From: Gnetum montanum
Taxonomy: Eukaryota; Streptophyta; Gnetopsida; Gnetales; Gnetaceae
Direction: 5' to 3'
DNA: 64,000 bases
Assembly: GCA_015680685.1 (NCBI GenBank)
Contig: MNCI01018082.1
Coordinates: forward strand, 845,610 to 909,609
Below, piece by piece: positions 36,101-47,800 of the stretch. The first letter of the stretch is position 1; each line of letters opens with the position of its first letter. Position numbers and translations under genes: made by a program. Under the pieces are notes generated by a model. That model saw nothing but the letters and a program-made list of their open reading frames with translations, was not told where the DNA came from and did not search any database.

Positions 36101-39100
36101 ACAGTTTTTGTTCATATTCCTCAACAATTTTGTAGCAAACTTGATCCCAAAGCCACCAAATGTGTTTTCCTAGGATATTCACCAAATCAAAAGGGGTATA
36201 AGTGCTACTGTCCCAGTACAAAATGATTTTACCACTCAATGGATGTCACATTCATGGAAACACAACCTTACTATCCCAAAACCAACATTCAGGGGGAGAG
36301 TGAAAATCAAGAATATCTTTTTTGGGATCTTGAACCAAATCCTTCTTCTGTCGAGACACTCACTCAATCCAACCATAGCCCAAATCTCAATCCACTACAA
36401 AGTCCTCCTCATGAGACTGTAAACAAAGAGCTCATTGTGTACTCAAGAAGGAAACCAACTCAAAAGGATATGGAAAAACAATTCTACCCAAGCACTATTC
36501 ATGAAAATGCGCCAAATTCAATCCAAAATGACTCACATCCAAGTAACACTAATTCAATTCCTGATTTTGATGAACTTTTAGATTTACCAATTGCATTAAG
36601 GAAAGGGGTAAGGTCATGTACAAAACACCCAATACAGAACATTGTTTCTTACAATAAGTTGTCACGTGGATATCATGCATTTACTATGAGCCTTACAGAT
36701 ATTCAGATTCCCAATAATATTCAAGAGGCTCTTCAAAGACTAGAGTGGAAATCAGCGGTGGATGATGAAATCAATGCTCTGATGAAAAATGGAACTTGGG
36801 ATTTAGTCGAGCTATCAGAAGGGAAAAATACTGTTGGATGTAAATGGATCTTCACAATTAAATACAAGGCAAATGGAAGTATTGACAAATACAAAGCTCG
36901 CCTTGTAGCCAAGGGCTTTACACAATCTTATGGAATTGATTACCAGGAAACTTTCACACCAGTTGCCAAATTAAATACCATCTGAGTCCTTTTGTCCTTG
37001 GCAGCTAATCTTGATTGACCTCTACACCAATTGGACATCAAAAATGCATTCTTGAATGAAAATCTTGAAGAGGAAGTTTAGATGGACATTCCACCAGGTA
37101 TCAAGTCTATAGAAAATGTTAAGAAAGTATGCAAACTGAAAAAATCTCTTTATGGTCTTAAACAATCTATGTGTGCATGGTTTGATCGATTTGCAAAGAC
37201 TATAAAGAGACACGGCTATTCACAATGCCAAATGAATCATACTATGTTTGTCAAGCACTCTTCTGAAGGTAGAACATCCATCATTGTCTATGTTGATGAT
37301 ATCATCTTGATTGGGAATGATGAAAGAGAAATAGCCACCCTAAAGAACTTCCTTGCTCAAGAACTTGAGATAAAGGACTTGGAAAATATCAGATATTTCC
37401 TTGGAATGGAAATAGGAAGATCAAAAATGGGAATTTCAGTCTCACAATATAAATATGTTTTAGACTTACTCAAGGAAACTGGAATGCTTGGATGTAAACC
37501 AATTGACACTCCAATAGACAGCAAGTCGTATTTAGATGAAAAAAGTCCACGAGTGGACAAGGGGAAGTATCAGAGGCTTGTTGGGAAACTTCTTTATCTT
37601 TCTCATATCAAACTTGATATTGCTTTCTCAATTAGTGTTGTTAGTCAATTCATGAACAACCCAACTGAAGAACATATCAGCAAAGTGTTCCGAATTCTAA
37701 GGTATCTAAAATGTGCCCCTGGTGAAGGTCTCCACTTCAAGAAGGCATCAACCAGAGATATCAAGATATTTATGGATGCTAACTAGGCAAGCTCCAAGAC
37801 TAATAGAAGATCAACATCAGGATACTATACCTTTGTCTTTGGAAATCTCGTCACTTGGAAGAGCAAGAAACAATCTGTAATAGCCTGTAGCAATGCTAAG
37901 GCAGAATTCAGAGCTATGGTGCAAGGGATATGTGAAGGAATATGGCTGAAAAGACTATTGCATGAGCTCAAAATCCAAATTACAGATTTCATCAGATTGT
38001 TGTGCAACAATCAAGCACCTATTAGCATAGTCAAGAACTTGGTACATCATGATCAAACAAAACATGTGGAGACAGACATGCATTTCATCAAAGAAAAGAT
38101 AGAAGAGGGGATGATCTCAATTAATTATGTTTCTACCATAAATCAAACAGCTGACATCCTAACCAAGGCTCTTCCTAAAAATACCTTCAGAGAACTTCGA
38201 TCCAAGCTTGGTCTTCTCAACATCTACAACCCAGCTTGAGGGGGAGTTTGGAAATCCAAATCAATTTTTAAGGATGGTTTACAGCTGTAATTCTTATTGG
38301 TAGTTTCCTAATTTAATGGGATTTGTTGTCATCCCAAATCCAGCGTTTTTTAGGTAAATTTCCTGATTTTATGGTGATTTGTTTTCCCCCATAATCAGGG
38401 ATTTCTGATTATTCCTTCTAAAAATAGTGTCCATATTCATGTATGAAAAGGGCTCATTGTAACAGTAAAAAATCAGGGAATAAAAGTTCAGTTTCTCTAC
38501 TTTTCTAAATAACTACATCAATCAATAACAATACTATGAAAACATTAGGAAATTTGGTGAAACCAGAATCTCCAAATCCAGAATTACACACGACAACAAA
38601 GGCTTCAGAAATCCCATCCGCACTTTGATCGTAGTTGAGATGCACCATAATAGAATCTAACATTAAACTTAAACATTGTTTGAGGAAGGTGTGCTGCATT
38701 TCTATTGCAACTGGCAGTGGCTAGGTTCCTTTTTCACTAAATTGAACATAATAATAGTAGTAGTACAAGTAATCCTAATACTAGTTATTAACCAAAAACA
38801 ATGTAATGAACATTTGACCACTTTTGTTGTCTGCATTCAGTTCTGCATCGCTACAGACTTTGGAAACAAGTCCTTTGCAACAAACTGCAATGCTTCCCTA
38901 TAACAAACTGCAGAAACAAAACAACTGCAGAATACAAAAACGTGATAGGAAAAGGAACAAATTTTGGTGAAAATTCAACAGTTGTAAACCTCCTTTTTGT
39001 TGCAAATTTGTAGAAACTCTTCTCATCAAGAACTAATTTGCATCTGTCACGTAATTGCAAAGTGTGAAATATGACACGGAAATGGTCTTGTAGAATATAT

Positions 39101-42020
39101 TATAGTGTAAATATGGTTGTGCAACTCAATCCAAATAGCCAACATCTTAGTGCGAGAAAGAGATTGAAGAACATGTAAGGATTGCAAAAATCATTCTGGG
39201 AGAAAGTCATAAACAATATAGACTTGCGGTGACAGATCTAGCTATCGGGAGTGGTGTCAATAGAGACTGTAAGAACGTAGTGCATTGTATAAAATGGTGG
39301 AATCCGACAAAGCTTCCAAAAAGGAACTTGGGATTTAAACCTAAATCTGAATAATAGTTCGAGTCCAATGAGCAGTTGTATCAAGAAGATATGGAAGGAT
39401 ATCATTCAGGTTTCGAAAAGGAATAAGTATTTTCAAAAGGAAACATGGTAGGGGAGTGGAGAAGTGCAAAAAATTCAAGATAAGAAATGTTTCAAGGAGT
39501 GGAAACAGAATTGGAGACAAGATTACTTTGAAAAATACAAGGTAGTGAAGTATGTGGCAAATAGATAAACTTACTACTTCCAATTCCTTTTATCAAAAGC
39601 TGGGAACTAAGAAGGGTGAAAAGTTTATTTAGAAGTTAGCCAAGACTTGGAACAAGGTATACAAAACTTTCACAATACTAGATGCCTCAATTTTGATGAC
39701 GAAAGGATCTTGTTCACAAACAAGGAAATCTTAGAGCCATCAATGATATATTTTCAGGGGCCACTTAATAAAGAATTCCCAAAAGATGAAGTCGAAGACA
39801 TGGAATCAAATATAGCAATGACACATTGTTTTTTGCCTATGAAGTAAAGAAAGCCCTTGCAAACATGAAGAATGGTAATGCTGCAGGACCTAATGGTATC
39901 CTTACACAAGTATGGAAGTCTATGAGAGATATAGGGATTACTTGGTTATCAAACTTATTCAAGAAGATTTGGGAGGAACAGAAAATGTTGGATGATTGGA
40001 TAATAAGCACTATAGTACCCATCTACAAGAACCAACGATATATCCAAAAACTGTGAGAACTATAGAGGCATCAAGCTTATGAGTCATATCATGAAGTTAT
40101 GGGAAAAAGTTATAGAACAACACTTAAAGGCAAAAATCAATTACTTCTGAGAATCAATTTGGTTTTAGGCCTAGAAGAACAACTATTGAAGCTAGCTTCT
40201 TGCTACAACTATTGAAGCTATCTTCTTGCTACAACAGTTAACGCTACAACTATTGAAGCTTGATTGTAGGGTTCCAGGTGTGGGGGTGTAGTTGTCACGG
40301 GCTGAGGTGCATGGGTCGGGTGCAAGTGGGGGTTGGGCAGTTGTGGGGCGTAAGGTATAGACATTGGCACCACCACCACCCCCTTGGGCCTCCCCACCAC
40401 AACAAGAGGAGGCGCGTTACTCATATCCGATTTCCCCACCCTCAGTTACATCGACCATGCCAAGAATCGAGCTTCCCCTGGTTGGCGACTAGGCTAATGT
40501 GGTCTGCGGGAGATCAAAGTCGCGAAAACCCAAGGAGGCCTGCCCGCAATTGGAAGACTCCAAATGCATTTCGGTGTCACCGACGGGGGACAAGCCTAGC
40601 CACCCCTTTGAGACTCTGACACAAGATAAGCAGACAAAGTGGACTATTGATTTGAGGCTACAACAGACCCTACAAGAGGTCTACCAGTGACGCTCTACTG
40701 ATCATGCATGAAGCTACTTTCATGGAATTGTAGGGGACAAGGTACACCCTATAAAAGAAATACCCTTCGTCAGATTGTTTGCACCAAAGATTGTGACATT
40801 GTGTACCTGTAGGAAACCAAACTGCAAACAGTGGAGGCCTTACACCTACAATGGGAGAAATGAAAAGTGCACCTAAGGCCCTGCATGGGGCAAGCAAGAG
40901 GCATGGCCATCCTGGCATGTTTTGAAATTTTGTTGATTGACTATTGGGTCTATGCCAAGAGAGAAGGCACATGGGCCTGATGGCTGGAGCCTTGAATTCT
41001 TCAAGGAATTTTCTGATATTGTGGGGTCCAATATTCTCAATGCTTTTAATTTGATGCTGACTAAGCAGCAAATCCATCAGGAGATTAACTGCTCCTGAAT
41101 TGTTTGCATTTCCAAACATGCTGACACCTCTTCTTTGGGTCATTTTTTACCCATAGGGGTCTGTAACATGTTGGTCCGAATTTTCTCTAAGATGCTTGTG
41201 CAGAGGATGGTCCCCATCATGCCCAAGCTTGTCGGGGATCACCAAATGGGGTTCGTTCAGGGCAGACCCTGCAAGACCAGGTGCTCCTCATGCAGGAGCT
41301 TCTTCACTTGCATTGCTCGAAAATTCCTAGACTGTGCTTCAAGTTAGACATCACAAAGGCATAGAATACGATCATTTGGGAGGTGCTTACCACCATTATG
41401 ATGCAGAAAGGGTTTGATCTAGAATTCATCCAATTATGTGTTCACCTACAATCGTCAGCTGCATTCTCCTTCAATGTGGGGGGGCACCTATGGGGTCTCT
41501 CGTCCCCTAGAAGGGGATTGCAGTAGGTGGACCCTTTTCCACCATTACTTTTTATCATTGCTATGGACCTATTGAAGTACTATTGCAAGGCTACGGGGGT
41601 GACGGGCCTAAGGATTGTTAGGGTGGAGTGTCTAGTTGAACACTACATCGATGACATGATGCTAATCAACCATGCTAGGGTCCCACAAGCACGATGTATT
41701 AACTAGGCGTTTACGTGGATGGTAGATGAGCCGGGCTTGGTGATAAACTATGAGAAGTCATCTACACACTTCCTTAACGTGGATGCATAGGTTAAGGATC
41801 GGGTCACGCAAATTCTAGGTTTCCCTTCTAAGACGGCTCAAGACTCCTATCTCGGCATTCCGCTCTTTGCTTCAAGACATTGTGCAGCTTGGGGGATGGC
41901 CCTAGCAAAAATCGAAAGTTGGATGGGACATTGGCCGAACTGATTTCTTACTCGAAAAGGATGGCTGGTGCTAGCATCAGGGGTGCTCGTGTCCATGGCA
42001 AGCTTGTGGCCGCTATCGCC

Positions 42021-42063
<43 letters not shown>

Positions 42064-44839
42064 NNNNNNNNNNNNNNNNNNNNNNNNNNNNNNNNNNNNN
42101 NNNNNNNNNNNNNNNNNNNNNNNNNNNNNNNNNNNNNNNNNNNNNNNNNNNNNNNNNNNNNNNNNNNNNNNNNNNNNNNNNNNNNNNNNNNNNNNNNNNN
42201 NNNNNNNNNNNNNNNNNNNNNNNNNNNNNNNNNNNNNNNNNNNNNNNNNNNNNNNNNNNNNNNNNNNNNNNNNNNNNNNNNNNNNNNNNNNNNNNNNNNN
42301 NNNNNNNNNNNNNNNNNNNNNNNNNNNNNNNNNNNNNNNNNNNNNNNNNNNNNNNNNNNNNNNNNNNNNNNNNNNNNNNNNNNNNNNNNNNNNNNNNNNN
42401 NNNNNNNNNNNNNNNNNNNNNNNNNNNNNNNNNNNNNNNNNNNNNNNNNGGTGACCCTCCCCCCCCCCCCCCCCCCCCCCCCCCCCCACGGGGCCGTGAT
42501 CCAAGCCATTAATCGGCACGTTCATAATTTCGCGTGGTCGAGTGGTAGAGGGGGATGCAACCTACACTTAGCTAGGTGGGATCGGATCGTACACCCTTGG
42601 GCCACGAGGGGCCTAGGTGTCTCCAAGTTCTAGGATGAAATGACACTTGAATAGCAATGCCTGCTTTTATGTTTCACCCACCAAGGTGTTAAGATGGCCC
42701 AATGGATGCAGATAATGAATGGCAAGTACGTCAAATGGCAGATGAGGGCACACGATTCAAGATCATGGCGAACACTTTGCACCCATGCACAATGCATGCA
42801 GCTGTGAGGGTGGTTGGATTTTGAGATGCGCCAACTTTTATCTTCTATCTACCTACCGATGCCAACATGGAAGCAAGTTCGGCAAGGGCAACTACCCAAA
42901 AAAATTAAAGTTTTCCTATGGCTACTCAAGAGCAATGCCTTGCCTATTCGGGCAACTTTAAGGAGGCGCAACCTCGATATTGATGTCACATGCCCTCTTT
43001 GCAAGGCTGGGCCCAAAACCATCATGCACTTCGCTTTTAAGTCCCCTTACATGCATGCCACGTGGCACACGACAAGATAGCTTCCCTCTCTGCTGCTCTC
43101 AAGAAAAAAAGGCCATGTTACTTTTATGGAAGGCTTGGAAAGCCCGTAATCATAAAGTCTTTCACCAGTGTTGCTCACCCTCCTGTGCAGGTGGTTTCAT
43201 GGGCTGAAAGAGCGTGGGCAAAAATCATAACAATGGGGATAACGCCAACTTATGAGCCTGACTATGTGGCATTTCAAGCTAAAGCTGAGCCCTAGGGGAT
43301 GGTGGAACGCTGTGGGTGGGATCTAGTCCTCCCTCAACTAGTGGGTGACCTAGCCCTCACTGACAATGCCCTTTTCACCAACTGGCGAGATGACCGGATG
43401 AATTTTTGGGGCTTTGAAATTACCCTGACAAAGACGACGATCACCAAGTATCTGGTGGTGGCCCAGGCATAGGGTGAAATTATTTTGCCCACTTCCCGAA
43501 GGTTGCAAGACGTTAACATGTTCTTTACTAGGCAAGTGCCATGCACAAAGAGTCGACAAGTGCCCAAGTCCGCTATGCCACCCATTTGGGGTTGGGCTAT
43601 TGAGTTGGTTGACTGGTTCTTTGTCCAAGCTTCAGGGTACGCACTTTGCGTTCCTGAAATGCTTGAAATTGGGAACCAAGGTTAACTTGCCCTACCTTTC
43701 TATGGTTGTCTTGCGACAACAAAAGAGGGGGGCGACCATTATGGCCTTATTTTGGCCCTTTGGCGGGGGGCAGTAGGGGCACGGCCAATGGCAAGACCGT
43801 TTGGGCCTTCTAGGTCTTCCCAATTAGGGGCGGGTCCATCTAGTTCTTCTGGGTCCTCTCAGTCAAGGGTTGGTTAATGCCTGTGGTGATGTACACGCAG
43901 AAACGGGCTAGCCTTCAAGGGTCGGCCATTTCGAGCCCTATGCCTATGGCAGATGCATTTTCGCTGGAGGAGTCTGGGCACAATGTGCTATTCACGGAGG
44001 AGCTCAACTGTGTGGCGGAGGAAGCGACGATCGCAGCTCGGGCCGAAGAGAGACGGGCTTGGGAGGCTAGATGGGAGGAAACCCTCATTCAGGTGCAACC
44101 AGACCTGGAAGCCCACTTCCAAGAGCATGAGTAGGAGCTACTTCAGCAACAAACCTTGATGGCACAGGGGGCCCAAGCCTAGATGGCTGACAAGCTCCAT
44201 CACTAGGTTCTTGAGGAGTTGTTGCAGGAACAGGCCACTCACAAAGAACGTGAGCAAACAGAGCATGTGCAGCAGGCTCGAGAGCAGGAAGAAGAAAGGC
44301 AAAGATAGAGGCAGCTGGATCGGGCGCACGTGCAAAATGTGCGACTGTGGCTTCAAGATAGGATATGCCCATATTTTGTGTTGGGCATAAATTGTGAGTG
44401 CTCGTGTGAGGCCCTCAGGCAACACATCCATCGTATGTCTGTGCATTTCCACCCAGATGGTGGGGGTTCAGCAACGGAGTAGAGTTGTTGTGAGGTTGCC
44501 ATGCAAGCAATCCAACAGGCAGCTAGTTTCGTGAACTCTAAGCTGCATAGCAATATGTTGGATATCCTCCATGCTCTCGAATGACAACACTGCACATGTC
44601 ATGGGCTACATGGGCACCCACAGTGTCTCTGGGGTCTCATGGGCCCAATTCAAGTTTTCCTCCTATGGAAAAGGGTGCTGCTCTTGTTGCTTCCTATTGG
44701 CCAGGCTAGCCTTGTTTCATTGTATGTGTCCAATGCATCTAGATGTGGGGGTTGGGGCTCAATGTTTATCCCCTCTCCCCTTATTTTTGGTAAATTGCCA
44801 TTTGGGATCTATGTTGGGTTTGGTTGAGGGCAGCTCCCC

Positions 44840-44891
<52 letters not shown>

Positions 44892-47800
44892 NGGGTCTAT
44901 GTTGGGTCTAGCCGAGGGTGGTCGACCAACGACCCAGGATGTCTGTCTCTCCCCGTTGGCAATTTGGTCCATGTTGGCCACCTCTAGTGGCCCTAATCTG
45001 TACTTTTTTGGAATAAATTCAAGGGTTATTAATTCCAAAAGAAGTTGTATGTGAGTATAGCTTGGGTCAGGGCTGCTGACCCCATGCCTAGCAGAGTGTG
45101 CCACCACAAAACCCTATGCTATCCTATGTTCTAAATGCACCCCCAGCCCAACCCACACCCGCACATTGTTAACAACACCCCTTTTCGCATGTCTCCATCC
45201 ACCAAGTCGTCTCCACATCCCTAGCCTACATAGCACACAACACCCTGTCCTTCCCGTTCTGTTCTACATATGGATTCTACCCCTACTTTAATCACATATA
45301 CTCCTCTGTGATTTGCAATTGTGGACTGCTATCCACCTCGATTCTAGCTTCGGAGGTGCTGGTGCTAAGCGCCAATCGTTGTCGATTTTCTTGAATGAGT
45401 TGTGCAAGGCTAGTCCTATGTTCTGAGAGGATGCCTTCCATCCATCTCAACATTTGTATTTGCATTTGTGTGGTCTCTTGTTGTGCCACTCGTTCCATGT
45501 TTGCCCATCACTTCTGCCACCACTCCCTTTCTTCCTACCTAGCCAGTTTTGCTGCTCTGCTGTATTCCACAATAATGTCCCATCCAACTCCTTGCTACGA
45601 GTGCCTCCCCTCTGTATCAAGCTCCTGGCCTTGTGTCTCTCCTAGCCCTTGCCATAGTCCTTGCCACGTGTCCCCTCTCCTAGAAACCTATCCTGGCCGT
45701 CGGATGTTTGCCATGTCATCTGGAGTAAACAATCGTGGATTGCAAGTATGAAAGCAGCATGCCTGCACACGAAAGCACCATGATCACCCATGGGTATCGC
45801 CCAAGTCACCAACGCCATAGAGAATCCCAAAAAAATTGAGGAACGTTAATGGGTGTCTCGTGCCTCATGTGCTTCAGAAACGTGAGGTGGACTTCCACCA
45901 GTTTGTGGGGGTATCTGAATTGGATGAAATACCATTCAACCAAGATGACAGCTTCCCTCCACACCTCTTATAATGCTAGTCTCTAAATGTGCCTGCTGGC
46001 TGTCCTAGGGATGTACCCTGGAAGAATTCAGCCACGTCTAATTACGCATGTACAACCGACGCAATAACCATCCCCTCAGTATGGATACACAAGGCATCAA
46101 GACAGTGATTCGTTTGCCCCGAAATTTAGTTTCATTGCCCTGCCAATTTTCATAGAATTGCGCTGTGGGCAATCCCTGTTCCCCTTCCAGGCGTTGTAAC
46201 ATGTCGTCCCAGCCCATCCACTGAACTAGAGACCATAACTCAGCGTGTTCCATGAATTCAGTGACTAAGGACTCGAAAAGGAGGCATTGTCTCATTCGGA
46301 AGCCTCGTTCCAGAACCTCTGAATTCCCCCTACCACCATCCTTGGTGACAGCAGCTCCGTGCCCCTAAATATTTGCAAGTTTCAATGCTTCCACAACACC
46401 CACAGAGTCGCCAGAGAGGGAGAGTCCCCATAACAGGCGAACAACAAAAGATGGGCAATGCACCAAATGGCCGTAGTGAAGGGGCATCTATATATAAGGT
46501 GTTGTATATTTTTGTGTCTTTAAGACACAAGGGACAGCTGGGCTCCACCTTCAACCTACGTTCACGTAATGTGGCACGTACAAGAAGTGCATGATGCATA
46601 ATCAGCCAACTGAAAGCCTTGACTTTCTCTAGAAAGTGACCCTTCCAAAGTTTCCCCCAGGTAGGAACAGATGAGTATTGATGTTTAATGATTTCCTGCA
46701 GGTGCTCATCCGTCAAGCCTTGATTTGTACTTTAGTTTTCCTTGTCTAGTAATTTAATTTCATCCCGAACATTCTCTCAAAAAAATGACATTTTTTTATT
46801 AAGACAATCAAAAGTTAGGATACAATTAGGAATTATTTAATATAGAATTTCGTTGTTTTGGAAAGGAAGCTCAACGCCAAAAAAAGATCATGTATGATGC
46901 ACAACTAACACTAGTTATTGACAAATGTCCTTTTGGACACATTATGCTATTGGGAAAACACTTGATGGCCAAGAACAGTGTCAGTTCATATTCAAAATTT
47001 TGTTGTGATCTAATTCACCATCTCCATTTTGAAAAGGAAGTTTTGTTCCTTTCAAGACCCAAAAACTAGCATACCAAGTTTATCACTAAAAAAATTCAAG
47101 TGGGATCCAACTATCAAGATTTCTAACATTGGGAAGTTTGTTTCTCTTTTTAGCTACCAAGATTTAGAACTTATATAGCCACAAAATAAAGTGAGAAGAC
47201 ATAAAACTAGTTTAGCTATATATTTATAATATATATATGCTATTTGGCCGAGAGAATATTTTTCATTTTCAAATTAATGTAATTCCAGAATTGATTCACA
47301 AAAAATTTAACTATCACCAACATTTTCATGTTGAAAAAAAATCAAAACCATTGTTAATTCATGCCATAGCAATTGTTTAGCATAAAATTTTGGGTTGGTT
47401 TTTGTTCATAAACTTGAAATTTTGTGTTAGTTTTTGTGTTATGATTATAATTATTTATTTTCCATGACGAAGTCCAACCAGCCAGTAATTTTTGTGAAAA
47501 AGTTCACATATTGGCCAAGTGTAATTACCATAATTATTTATTTTGCATGACAAAGTCCAGCTGATCGGTAATTCCTCTGAAAAAGTTCATCTCTTACCCT
47601 AGTCTTATGATGATAATTATATACCTTGCATGACAAAGTCCAGCCAACTGGTAGTCGAAGTCTCTTGGCCAAAAATATCTTAGCTGATTTTTACTCATGG
47701 CCCAATATGAATGTTATAAATCCCAAATGTCTTTCAATTAATACATTTTTTGCAAATTCCAAACATAATACGCAACATAGAACAATTACTCATTCAAGTT

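Larger units (their letters stand above)
33361..38517 (+). mobile_element. Ty1/copia LTR retrotransposon, full length but defective
   Basis: Two LTRs of 254 and 271 bp flank a PBS, a gag-protease-integrase-RT-RNase H region in copia order and a polypurine tract. The flanks TTAAT and TCAAT are a plausible 5-bp target duplication with one change. By eye the LTRs differ at roughly 20 positions plus a 17-nt indel, so the insertion is old. The polyprotein has several stops (for example at 34209 and 36983). It lies antisense to DNA-PKcs. Confidence 0.92.
40258..45050 (+). mobile_element. LINE B, J-domain LINE family, internally deleted
   Basis: It holds the ORF1 end (to 40711), the ORF2 start (40708), an internal deletion near 40950 that removes most of the endonuclease, reverse transcriptase (about 40960-42640), zf-RVT (42880-43070), the extension (43200-43790), a coiled coil (43950-44330) and a J-domain-like module (44366-44584). 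Its 3' untranslated region contains a 51-C run. The 3' end is unclear because the family tail motif is not found. A 386-base gap (42064-42449) interrupts it. It is antisense to DNA-PKcs. Confidence 0.82.

Noticed and set aside
41847-42633. Long proline- or glycine-repeat reading frames on both strands
   Set aside because: They run through 386 undetermined bases and poly-C; they are artefacts of the gap inside LINE B.
47446-47690. CRISPR-like repeat array
   Set aside because: Only three diverged long units without uniform spacers, in a plant intron.
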